Source: Christiangramia sabulilitoris | GTDB taxonomy: Bacteria > Bacteroidota > Bacteroidia > Flavobacteriales > Flavobacteriaceae | NCBI RefSeq assembly: GCF_007050985.1 | Contig: NZ_VHSF01000001.1 | Location: 682,001-746,000 of the forward strand | Reading direction: 5' to 3' | DNA length: 64,000 nt | In this document: positions 17,823-25,947 of the stretch, in pieces | Layout: each line of letters starts with the position of its first letter | Numbering within the stretch: the stretch's first letter is position 1 | The notes under the pieces: model-generated | Told to the model about the DNA's origin: nothing | The model's database searches: none | What the model saw: only the letters and a program-made list of their open reading frames with translations | Program-made: the position numbers and the translations under genes

Positions 17823-19715
17823 CTAGTAAAGCACCCTGAACCTGATAGTGCCTTCTATTTTCTTGAGTTCCCTGATCACCTCAGCGTCATATTCCTTATC
17901 TATATCTGTGATCACATAACCAATGGTCTCATTGGTCTTAAGATATTGCCCTACAATATTGATATCATGAGTGGCCAGGATCCTGTTTATATGGGCAATA
18001 ATACCGGGTTTGTTATGGTGAATATGGATAAGCCTGTGGGCATTTTCCAGAATAGGCAGCTGCAGATTAGGGAAATTTACAGAATTAGTGGTACTACCTG
18101 TATTGATATAATTAATAATCTTTCCCGGTACAAAATTACCAATATTCACCTGTGCTTCCTGGGTACTACCCCCAATATGCGGAGTAAGTATCACGTTGGG
18201 AAGGCCTCTTAGCGGCGATTCAAATTCTTCCTGGTTGGTCTTGGGTTCCTTTGGGAAAACATCTATACCGGCTCCCTTTATCCGTCCGGCTTCCATATGG
18301 GCTTTGAGTGCATTTACATCCACCACCTGTCCCCTGGCAAGATTAAGAAAGATGCTGCCTTCTTTCATCCAGCCTAATTCCCGGTCACCGATCATATTCG
18401 TATTATCCTTGCGGCCATCTACGTGCAGGGTCACTATATCTACTTTTTCAAAAAGTTCTTTGATGCTATTACATTTGGTGGCATTTCCCAGGGCAAGTTT
18501 TTCCACAAGATCGTAGTAGTAAACATCAAAGCCTATAGCTTCTGCCACCACAGATAACTGTGAACCAATATTACCATAACCTACAATGCCCAGTTTTTTA
18601 CCGCGCACCTCATAACTGCCTTTGGCAGATTTATTCCATTGTCCCTGGTGCATTTCAGAAATCCTGTCTGGAAGATTACGCATTAAAAAAATGATCTCTC
18701 CAATCGCAAGTTCCACCACAGAACGGGTATTACTAAATGGCGCATTGAAAACTGCCACGCCTTTTTTAAGACAGGCTTCCAGGTCTATTTGATTGGTCCC
18801 TATGCAAAATGCTCCTACGGCAATAAGCCTGTTGGCATTTTCCAGAACTTTCGCGGTAAGCTGAGTTTTAGACCTAATCCCAAGAACCGAAACATCTTTG
18901 ATCTTTTCTGCCAGTTCCTCCTCATCCAATGCCCCGGAGATCGTGGAAACATTGTAACCTTCATTTTTCATAATGGTTACCGCATCTGCATGTACATTTT
19001 CAAGTAATAGGACTTTGATCCTGTTTTTAGGATAAGATATCGCTTTGTTCATTTTATGAAGGTATAGGAATTCGTCCAGACTGGGTGTGATATGATCTGC
19101 CTTGTCCAGGATATTATCGCGTTCAACATTTTCTGTAAACGCATAAAATTTATTGGCCAGCCCGGCCGCTTTGATCTCATAATCATTATAACCGTCCCCA
19201 ATCACATATACATCACCCTTAAGATCCATTTTTTTGAGTAACTCTACCTTACCATTACTGGAAGAAAGTACATTCTCCTTATCAAACCCAACGATCTTAC
19301 CCTGCCCGTCGTATTCAAAACTATTGGCATAGACATTTTCTTCACGCACCCCGTACTCTTTAACGATGGGAATAATAAATTCCTTAAAACCATTGGAAAT
19401 TATATAAATACGATCCTGGTATTCTGTAAAAAAGGCTTCGTTACGAACAAAGGAGACAGATACCTTTGCTTTCAGTTTTTCTATCAACTGCGGAATTTCA
19501 TCTTTATGAGCTTCCAGGATCCCCAGCCGTCTTTCCAGGGATTCTCTAAAAGCCAGTTTTCCTCCCATCGCGAGGTCTGTAAGCTCCTTGAGATCATCCA
19601 GCTTTTTCTGCTTGTTGGGATTGCCGGCTAAACTTATTTCACCCAATACGTCCAAGGCCTCTACCTGGGTAAAGGTACTGTCGAAGTCAATTACAAAATG
19701 TCTGTTATCCTCCAT
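17823..19715 (-). CDS. serA: SerB-SerA fusion: HAD phosphoserine phosphatase plus 3-phosphoglycerate dehydrogenase
   Basis: A 630-residue two-enzyme chain. Residues 1-220 are a HAD phosphatase of the SerB type: DFDSTFT (Asp10, Asp12), IISNGF and GDGYND motifs. Residues about 231-540 are a D-3-phosphoglycerate dehydrogenase: GAFCIGTNQIDL, the NAD-binding GYGNIGSQ, NLARGQVVD, DVFPKEP and the TPHIGGSTQEAQ histidine. Residues about 550-630 form an ACT domain that usually binds serine for feedback control. The chain thus holds the first and last steps of serine synthesis, while the middle transaminase (SerC) is absent here. Long for SerA alone (about 410). Single-gene unit with its own terminator. 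Confidence 0.9.
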   Translation of the reverse strand: MEDNRHFVIDFDSTFTQVEALDVLGEISLAGNPNKQKKLDDLKELTDLAMGGKLAFRESLERRLGILEAHKDEIPQLIEKLKAKVSVSFVRNEAFFTEYQDRIYIISNGFKEFIIPIVKEYGVREENVYANSFEYDGQGKIVGFDKENVLSSSNGKVELLKKMDLKGDVYVIGDGYNDYEIKAAGLANKFYAFTENVERDNILDKADHITPSLDEFLYLHKMNKAISYPKNRIKVLLLENVHADAVTIMKNEGYNVSTISGALDEEELAEKIKDVSVLGIRSKTQLTAKVLENANRLIAVGAFCIGTNQIDLEACLKKGVAVFNAPFSNTRSVVELAIGEIIFLMRNLPDRISEMHQGQWNKSAKGSYEVRGKKLGIVGYGNIGSQLSVVAEAIGFDVYYYDLVEKLALGNATKCNSIKELFEKVDIVTLHVDGRKDNTNMIGDRELGWMKEGSIFLNLARGQVVDVNALKAHMEAGRIKGAGIDVFPKEPKTNQEEFESPLRGLPNVILTPHIGGSTQEAQVNIGNFVPGKIINYINTGSTTNSVNFPNLQLPILENAHRLIHIHHNKPGIIAHINRILATHDINIVGQYLKTNETIGYVITDIDKEYDAEVIRELKKIEGTIRFRVLY

Positions 19716-20070
19716 AAGGATGTGCTGTTTTTTTCTTTGAACAGATAAAACTAAGTCTTTTTAGGGCATTAAGAAACACAATTTTCAGCCAGGAAATATA
19801 AAATTACAGTTTCTTCAATATGAAGCGAAAAAACTATGTAAAAGAGAAAATTTTACGTTTCAGAAGCTATTTTTTAAGAATTATTCATGAAACCTTTGAA
19901 AAACTTTTCAGGAATAAATCATATCCAACCAGGTACGAGCGTTAAGAAAAAAATAACAATTCTATTAAATCCTGTGTTTCTTAGACTTATTTCCAATACA
20001 TTTAATATATCTAATTTGATTAGTGACCGGAGGTTATTCCCCGAATGCCAGATCACTGCTGAATTGGCCT
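19716..20070. other. Divergent intergenic region, no gene seen
   Basis: About 355 bp between the start of the serine-biosynthesis fusion (-) and the SLC12-like cotransporter (+). AT-rich. A frame opening at 19887 has no protein-like composition and overlaps the cotransporter start, so I do not call it. Confidence 0.4.
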
Positions 20071-22308
20071 ATGAAAAACCCATTTAAAAAACAAAACGGT
20101 GACAGTTCTCCCGTAATTCCCCCGGTAAAAAGTGGCCTGGGTACTTTTGGAGGAGTATTCACCCCCTCTATTTTAACCATCCTAGGGGTGATCATGTACC
20201 TGCGTTTTGGCTGGGTGGTTGGTAATGTCGGGCTTCTTGGCACCTTATTGATCGTTACCCTTTCTGTATCCATAACCTTTCTTACCGCCTTATCAGTAGC
20301 CTCTATCGCCACAGATCAGCAGGTGCGGGCCGGTGGTGCCTATTATATGATTAGCAGGTCGCTTGGGGTTGAGGCCGGCGGAGCCATAGGGATTCCCCTT
20401 TTTATCGCCCTTACTCTATCTATCGCCTTATATACCGTTGGTTTTGCCGAAAGTGTGGTAAGTGTATTTCCCGAACTGGATTTTAAAACCGTAGGAATGG
20501 TCACTACCGTTCTGGTGGGATTACTTGCTATGATCTCTGCAAAAGTTGCTATACGGGCACAATATTTTATCATGTTCGGTATAGCACTGTCGTTGGTATC
20601 CCTTCTCTTCGGAAGCCCCATCGAAGAAACCAGTATTGAATTAATGCCCGCCACCAATACGAACAGGGAAAGCTTCTGGGTGGTTTTTGCGGTGTTTTTC
20701 CCGGCGGTCACAGGGATTATGGCCGGGGTAAATATGTCTGGCGACCTTAAGAACCCTTCTAAATCTATTCCGAAAGGAACATTTGCCGCCATCCTGGTGG
20801 GCTATATTATCTATATGGGCTTACCTGTTATCCTGGCCAACAGGGCAGATGCCGAAACCCTTATCGCCGATCCTTTGATCATGAGAAAGATCTCCTATTG
20901 GGGCGACGCTATACTTATTGGGGTCTGGGGCGCTACCCTTTCCAGCGCCGTGGGAAGTATCCTGGGTGCACCAAGAGTGCTGCAGGCTCTGGCCCGCGAC
21001 CGGGTTCTCCCTCAATGGTTAAGCTGGCTAGGAATTGGAACTGCAAAAGACGATTCCCCAAGATATGGTACACTATTTACCATGCTGGTCGCCCTGGTTG
21101 CAGTATACCTGGGAAATCTGAATATTATCGCGCCAATACTCACCATGTTCTTTTTAACCACTTACGGGGTATTGAACGCTGCTGCCGGGATCGAAGGCTT
21201 ACTGGCAAGTCCGTCATTCAGACCTGCTTTTAAAGTTCACTGGATATTTTCACTTTTAGGAACGCTGGGGTGTATCGCCGTCATGTTTCTAATCAACGGA
21301 GTGGCGACAGGAATCGCTTTTATTTTTATCACGATAATTTTTGTCTGGCTACAGAGCCGGGAGATGAAGACCGCCTGGGGAGATGTTCGCCGCGGGGTCT
21401 GGATGGCCCTGGTAAGAATAGGCCTGCTGAACCTGAGTACCGAAAAAGATTCAAAAACCTGGAGACCGCATCCGCTGGTACTATCGGGCGCGCCCACCAA
21501 GCGCTGGCACCTGATAGATTTCGCCTCTTCCATCACCCATAACCGCGGAATTTTAACCGTAGCTACAGTTCTTACCAGCAAACTCACCACTATAGAACGA
21601 CGTAAGCAAATGCAGCAAAATATAGAGGATTTCCTGGTAAAGAGAAGTTCCCGCGGATTTGCGAGGGTGATCGAAGCCGATGATACGTTTCTGGGTGCCG
21701 AAAGCTTTGTTCGTGCCTATGGGCTGGCATCACTCGAACCCAATACCATTATCCTCGGTGATTCTGAAAATTCTCTATACAGGAAGAATTACTGCGATAT
21801 GATCAACAGTTTCTATAAACTAAACCGTAACCTGCTAATTATTAAGGAGAATAAGGAAAAAGGCTACGGACAGAAAAAAAATATTGATATCTGGTGGGGA
21901 GGATTAAAAGGAAATGGCGGTTTGCTAATGATCCTGGCTTATCTTTTAAAAAGCAGCCGCAGCTGGTATGGAGCCAAGGTCACCCTGAAAATGATGGTAG
22001 ACACAGAAAATGCCGCCCAGGATGCCCGGCATAATTTATTGGAGGTGATCAAAAAACTCAGGACCGGGGCTAATCTGGAAGTAATTGTTTCCAATGGCCG
22101 TACTTTTGACCAGGTTTTAAAAGAATCTTCAGCAGGCGCTGATCTCATTTTTATGGGTATGAAAAGCCCCGATGCCGATTTTGAAAATTACTATGCTAAT
22201 ATGCAGGACCGGTTAAAAGATCTGCCTACCACGGTTCTGGTACTGGCAGCAGAAGAGATCTCTTTTGGAGAGGTTTTACTACAGCAGGATGTTTTTAGAA
22301 AAGACTGA
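20071..22308 (+). CDS. SLC12-like amino acid/cation-chloride permease of the APC superfamily
   Basis: A 745-residue transporter. The first about 450 residues hold roughly 12 membrane helices and begin with the SLC12-type signature GTFGGVFTPSILTILGVIMYLRFGWVVG, which also sits in eukaryotic Na-K-Cl and K-Cl cotransporters. The C-terminal soluble part (from about residue 470) has the SLC12 tail block ITHNRGILTVATVLTSKL and USP-like strands (NLEVIVSNGRTFDQVLKESSAGADLIFMGM). Often annotated simply as amino acid permease; ion-coupled chloride transport is a family inference. Start placed at 20071 (MKNPFKK); upstream in-frame codons to 20023 look non-coding. Likely monocistronic. Confidence 0.85.
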   Translation: MKNPFKKQNGDSSPVIPPVKSGLGTFGGVFTPSILTILGVIMYLRFGWVVGNVGLLGTLLIVTLSVSITFLTALSVASIATDQQVRAGGAYYMISRSLGVEAGGAIGIPLFIALTLSIALYTVGFAESVVSVFPELDFKTVGMVTTVLVGLLAMISAKVAIRAQYFIMFGIALSLVSLLFGSPIEETSIELMPATNTNRESFWVVFAVFFPAVTGIMAGVNMSGDLKNPSKSIPKGTFAAILVGYIIYMGLPVILANRADAETLIADPLIMRKISYWGDAILIGVWGATLSSAVGSILGAPRVLQALARDRVLPQWLSWLGIGTAKDDSPRYGTLFTMLVALVAVYLGNLNIIAPILTMFFLTTYGVLNAAAGIEGLLASPSFRPAFKVHWIFSLLGTLGCIAVMFLINGVATGIAFIFITIIFVWLQSREMKTAWGDVRRGVWMALVRIGLLNLSTEKDSKTWRPHPLVLSGAPTKRWHLIDFASSITHNRGILTVATVLTSKLTTIERRKQMQQNIEDFLVKRSSRGFARVIEADDTFLGAESFVRAYGLASLEPNTIILGDSENSLYRKNYCDMINSFYKLNRNLLIIKENKEKGYGQKKNIDIWWGGLKGNGGLLMILAYLLKSSRSWYGAKVTLKMMVDTENAAQDARHNLLEVIKKLRTGANLEVIVSNGRTFDQVLKESSAGADLIFMGMKSPDADFENYYANMQDRLKDLPTTVLVLAAEEISFGEVLLQQDVFRKD

Positions 22309-22451
22309 TCTCCCCTAACCTACTGAGTCTCAATTTCCAATTATTCCTCCATAATATTTATTAAAAATTCTTTAGTTTTTTGTGTAACAAAATACCGGTA
22401 AAACACACTAGTGGGTTGGGTTTTATAACTCAGGTTTCAATTAAAGAAATT

Positions 22452-22511
22452 CCAGGCCACAATTTAAGATGCGGTAGATTTGGTAGGGTATATTTACCGC
22501 TTCGGGCCTGG
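22452..22511 (+). ncRNA. Candidate structured RNA with nested stems
   Basis: In the 580-bp spacer 22309-22890, an outer 7-bp stem (22452-22458 with 22505-22511) encloses a 9-bp stem (22471-22479 with 22492-22500) containing a G-U pair that only exists in the + strand RNA. A strong terminator follows 45 bp later. No ORF is seen in the spacer. It could be a small RNA, or part of the 3' end of the cotransporter transcript. The rest of the spacer is AT-rich and without recognisable signals. Confidence 0.35.
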
Positions 22512-22555
22512 TATTCTATTGGCATTCATCTTTTAAGAATTAGAGATAAATGAAA

Positions 22556-22581
22556 AAAAGCCGGAATCATATCCGGCTTTT
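22556..22581. terminator. Bidirectional intrinsic terminator
   Basis: Perfect 10-bp stem (22556-22565 with 22572-22581), 6-nt loop, A-run on the left and T-rich on the right. It is 248 bp past the cotransporter stop, so it ends either a long 3' UTR or a separate small RNA. Confidence 0.85.
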
Positions 22582-22890
22582 CTTTTGGCTAATTCAATGA
22601 TTCATAATCAACTGTACAATCATTGTAATTAATTTAATTGTCAATACTTCATATAAAACCTCCTCTTTTAAGTTCTATATATCTACGCGAAAATTATGCC
22701 TCTGGTTTTGAAACAAAAGACTGAATTGGTTAAAACTTTAATGCTATCGCATCATTTTTAACGAAAAGATTCATTTTTATCATGATTTACCTGAATAAAT
22801 AAAGGTTTTTATTAAATGTCGCTTATTAATCGCGGAAATTTCTGAATATGAACTTTGGCTGATTATATTTACAAATCCAATCCCGGAAAT

Positions 22891-23745
22891 ATGGAAAAAC
22901 ACATTTTAATCCCTACCAACTTTACCAAGCATTCCTGGAATGCACTCATTTTTGCGATGAATCTGTATAAGAAGCATGCCTGCACTTTTTATCTTATCAA
23001 TGCCTACCATTCAAATAACTTCCTGGCAGATGCTCTGCCTCTGGGAAGAAATCAGGATGATGAAGACAGTGAAAAAATAACTTCAGAGAAAGGTTTGGAC
23101 AGGATGATGAAAGGCCTGGGTTTTAGAAAAGAAAATCCAAAACACCAGTTTGAAGTAATCTCGCACCAGGGGAACCTCATAGAAGGTATTCAGGAAAATG
23201 CTGATAAATTTGGAATAGACCTCATCGTCCTGGGAGCACCGGGGGATACGGCCGGGATCAATGTAGGTCATGACAATAAGATCTCCAAAATAACCGAAGA
23301 AGTGGAAAAATGCCCTATACTGGTCATTCCCGAGGATTACGAACTAAAGAAAGACAAGGATCTGGAAATCGTTTTCCCCACCAATTACAGGCTGCCATTT
23401 AAGCAAAAGGAACTGGTGCCGCTGGTAGAACTTGCCGAAGGGCTGCAAGCCTCGGTAAGGGTACTTTATATTAATACAGAAAGCAAACCATTAACCCCAG
23501 ACCAGGAAGAGATCAAAGAAGAGTTAGCGAAACATCTGGAAGATATTCCATTTTATTCGCATAGTCTCACCCAGACCACTCCGTCAACCGGGGTACATCT
23601 TTTTATAGAAAGCCGTGAATGTGATCTGCTGGCTTTATACCAGAGAAAACAGGGATTTTTCTCGAGGCTCTTCCAGAGGACCAGGTCGAACGATCTTAAC
23701 TTCGATCCCAGGTTACCGGTACTTATATTGAAAGAGATCAAATAA
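22891..23745 (+). CDS. Tandem universal stress protein (UspA family)
   Basis: A 284-residue protein made of two Usp folds. The first (about 1-140) begins MEKHILIPTNFTKHSWNAL and contains DLIVLGAPGDTAGINVGHDNKISKITEEVEKCPILVIPED, a weakened form of the ATP-binding G-x2-G-x9-G-S/T motif; the second is more divergent (EIVFPTNYRLPF to LPVLILKEI). A cytoplasmic stress-related protein; nucleotide binding is uncertain because the glycine motif is degenerate. I place the start at ATG 22891; an apparent TTG start 12 codons upstream is not needed. Confidence 0.85.
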   Translation: MEKHILIPTNFTKHSWNALIFAMNLYKKHACTFYLINAYHSNNFLADALPLGRNQDDEDSEKITSEKGLDRMMKGLGFRKENPKHQFEVISHQGNLIEGIQENADKFGIDLIVLGAPGDTAGINVGHDNKISKITEEVEKCPILVIPEDYELKKDKDLEIVFPTNYRLPFKQKELVPLVELAEGLQASVRVLYINTESKPLTPDQEEIKEELAKHLEDIPFYSHSLTQTTPSTGVHLFIESRECDLLALYQRKQGFFSRLFQRTRSNDLNFDPRLPVLILKEIK

Positions 23746-23756
23746 GCTAAAATAAT

Positions 23757-23798
23757 AAAGGGAACATAAATGAATATTTCACATTTACTGTTCCCTTT
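23757..23798 (+). terminator. Terminator after the universal stress protein gene
   Basis: A 16-bp stem with one bulge (23757-23772 with 23782-23798), AT-rich loop, just past the stop. Confidence 0.7.
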
Positions 23799-24150
23799 AC
23801 CTGTCATAATCTTCACCTGGCATTATCCAGATAATCAACAGGTATCTTCTCAGCTCTACTAAAAGTTAGCACCCTGCATGACCCTATAAATTTAGTGAAA
23901 AAATAAATATTCACCCTAAATATTTAATAATTAATACTAATATTTTCAACGATTTAAGGTACGAATCAACACAATATATAGTGTGAACATATTTCAGGAT
24001 CCTCCCGGAAAATACTGGAATTTTAATATATCTCTATGGGAAAAGTGCAGGAACTTTAATTATAGATGCAGTTGAAACGACTCCTTATAATTCGGTTTAT
24101 TTTTAGCAGTCCTCTGTTCGCATCCCTAGATATTTAATCTATTTCACAGT
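23799..24150. other. Intergenic region, no gene seen
   Basis: About 350 bp of AT-rich DNA with an imperfect palindrome ACACAATATATAGTGT near 23970. No ORF of note. It marks the border between core genes and the accessory region. Confidence 0.4.
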
Positions 24151-24185
24151 GCGACATATTTTGTCGCCTGCTCTTGGTTTATTTG
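24151..24185 (+). promoter_or_regulatory. WYL-type operator/promoter, site A, before the hydrolase-WYL operon
   Basis: Inverted repeat GCGACAT-ATT-TTGTCGC (24151-24167), then exactly 14 bp from its TTG (24161-24163) to a -7-like TTTATTTG (24178-24185). The hydrolase ATG follows 23 bp later. The same architecture and spacing recur at three other operons of this region. Control by the WYL regulator encoded two genes downstream is inferred. Confidence 0.65.
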
Positions 24186-24208
24186 TGCTGAACCTTTAAA
24201 TTCACAGG

Positions 24209-24694
24209 ATGAATATTTTATATCTCCACGGGCTTCACAGTAAACTTAGCCAACCCAAACGAAAATTACTCGAACAATACGGAAAGGTCTTCGCGCCAGA
24301 TACAGCATATGAAAACAAGCATATACAGCCGGTTGAAATTCTAAAGCAATATCGTGACACTCACTTCAATGTCGTGATTGGTAGCAGCATGGGGGCATTA
24401 AATGCCTTTATTATTTCTGAAAATATAGGTAGGCCTGCCCTTATATTTAATCCACCTTTGAAAAAATACAGGCATGTAAATTTTAAAGCGCAGCATGTAA
24501 AAGGATTACACACCAAGCAAATTTTCCTGGGAGGAAATGATGATATTGTAGACCCTGCTGATACCTTAGAATTCTTAGGCGGTTATAAAGCTTCAGATCT
24601 TTCCATAACGATAGACCAGAAGAACGGGCACCGTATTCCTCTGGATATTTTCAGGGAACAGCTTGCCATTTTCTTTTCTGGAATTTGTTATTAA
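24209..24694 (+). CDS. YqiA-like alpha/beta hydrolase (UPF0227-type esterase)
   Basis: A 161-residue small alpha/beta hydrolase. The N-terminus MNILYLHGLHS is the oxyanion-hole strand, the GSSMGALNAF nucleophile elbow (near residue 70) carries the catalytic Ser, DDIVDP (near residue 111) the Asp, and NGHRIP (near 145) the His. Length and motif order fit the YqiA family of thioesterase-like enzymes; substrate unknown. It lies 9 bp upstream of the WYL regulator gene and behind operator site A, so it is probably part of the same regulated unit. No signal peptide, so cytoplasmic. Confidence 0.8.
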   Translation: MNILYLHGLHSKLSQPKRKLLEQYGKVFAPDTAYENKHIQPVEILKQYRDTHFNVVIGSSMGALNAFIISENIGRPALIFNPPLKKYRHVNFKAQHVKGLHTKQIFLGGNDDIVDPADTLEFLGGYKASDLSITIDQKNGHRIPLDIFREQLAIFFSGICY

Positions 24695-24703
24695 ATCTAT
24701 ATT

Positions 24704-25597
24704 ATGTCTGTTAACCAAACAATTAAACGATACACCAGGATCATCTCATTATTAAGGCGCCGGCCTATGAGTTATGACGAGATACAAAATGAACTTTCTT
24801 TAGATCCAGATGCCATCGAGGATAATCTATTAACTTCTCAACGAACCTTACAAAGAGATATCAAGGCGATCGCTTCTATCTATGAAATTGAGATCACTTC
24901 AGATAAAAGGCTTAATAAATATTTTATCAGGGAAGATGTGGAAGATCTTCCAAGTAAGAGGCTCCGGGAGAATTTTGAGATCCTCAACGCCATAAGAATG
25001 TCCAGAGGATTTGGAGAAAGCCTGATTTTTGAAGAAAGAAGATCTCTGGGAACAGAACATATGGCAGGCTTACTACATGCTATTCAGAATAAACTATATG
25101 TAGCGTTCACTTATGAAAAGTTCTGGGATGATTCAGTACAGGATAGAAAGGTCGCTCCGGTATCCTTAAAAGAGGCAAGGAATAGATGGTACCTCATCGC
25201 AAAGGATGAAAAAGACGGTAGATTCAAGAATTTTTCATTAGATAGAATCCAGGATCTGGTCCTTGAAAAGTCGAAATTTCTTCCGGTGCATTTTGACGTT
25301 GAAAAAGAATACCGGGATAGTTTTGGGATCATTAATGGTACCGAGGAGGAACCAGTAGAAGTCATTCTTTCCTTTACTCCGGAACAGGGAAGATATGTGG
25401 AATCACTTCCTCTCCATCTAAGTCAATCTTTGATCAGCAAATCTGAAGAAGAGATTCGATTTAGCTATTACATACGACCAACATTTGACTTCAAAATGGA
25501 AATTCTCTCCTACGGAAACAAGGTAAAAGTGATCGAGCCTGTAGAATTCCGGAAAGATGTGGTGAGAGATCTTCAATCGGCATTAGCACAATATTAA
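24704..25597 (+). CDS. WYL domain transcriptional regulator
   Basis: A 297-residue regulator: N-terminal winged helix-turn-helix (about 1-70, with LTSQRTLQRDIKAI as recognition region), a WYL domain (about 120-190, with APVSLKEARNRWYLIAKD and FSLDRI), and a C-terminal WCX extension (about 215-297). WYL domains bind single-stranded nucleic acid or nucleotides in the cases studied (PafBC, DriD), and several control defence islands (BrxR, CapW). Co-transcribed with the hydrolase behind operator site A. Best candidate for the protein that reads the shared promoter architecture at 24151, 27649, 27748 and 35938; that link is inference. Confidence 0.92.
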   Translation: MSVNQTIKRYTRIISLLRRRPMSYDEIQNELSLDPDAIEDNLLTSQRTLQRDIKAIASIYEIEITSDKRLNKYFIREDVEDLPSKRLRENFEILNAIRMSRGFGESLIFEERRSLGTEHMAGLLHAIQNKLYVAFTYEKFWDDSVQDRKVAPVSLKEARNRWYLIAKDEKDGRFKNFSLDRIQDLVLEKSKFLPVHFDVEKEYRDSFGIINGTEEEPVEVILSFTPEQGRYVESLPLHLSQSLISKSEEEIRFSYYIRPTFDFKMEILSYGNKVKVIEPVEFRKDVVRDLQSALAQY

Positions 25598-25599
25598 AT

Positions 25600-25947
25600 T
25601 CAGTTCTTTTCTTTGCTCCTAACAAAATTCTTCAGGAGCCTGTTTATGTTTACCTTCCCTACAGGATTCGCACTTTGAGAACTCCATAATGGTGGATATA
25701 ACTGATTATCCAGGCAATAATTCACCAGCCATTTCGCACATTCGTATCCACTGGGAGTATTGGCCCCGAGATCGTGATCAAAACAAATCCCATCCGGCAA
25801 ACCATGCTGCAGTATCCATTCAGTGAACTGGTAGTAATCCTTTAACCACACTACTTCAACCTCCCTCCCAATCGGGCTGTAAGCCAGCCAATCCATCCTG
25901 GTCTCTATAGGATTTCGTATATCATCTAACCATATTAATTTTTTCAT
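25600..25947 (-). CDS. Cyclic-phosphate processing receiver-like (cREC) protein
   Basis: A 115-residue protein of the receiver-like cREC family: KKLIWLDDIRNP at the N-terminus, ICFDHDLGANTPSGYECAKWLV in the middle, and the C-terminal S-x-N-P-x-G-x-x-N-I pattern (SQSANPVGKVNINRLL). These resemble response-regulator folds but were proposed by comparative genomics to act in RNA repair or cyclic phosphate handling; this is not proven experimentally to my knowledge. Start at 25947, where the conserved core begins, overlapping the upstream AAA+ gene by 26 bp, which implies translational coupling. Its stop sits 2 bp from the convergent WYL gene. Confidence 0.8.
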   Translation of the reverse strand: MKKLIWLDDIRNPIETRMDWLAYSPIGREVEVVWLKDYYQFTEWILQHGLPDGICFDHDLGANTPSGYECAKWLVNYCLDNQLYPPLWSSQSANPVGKVNINRLLKNFVRSKEKN

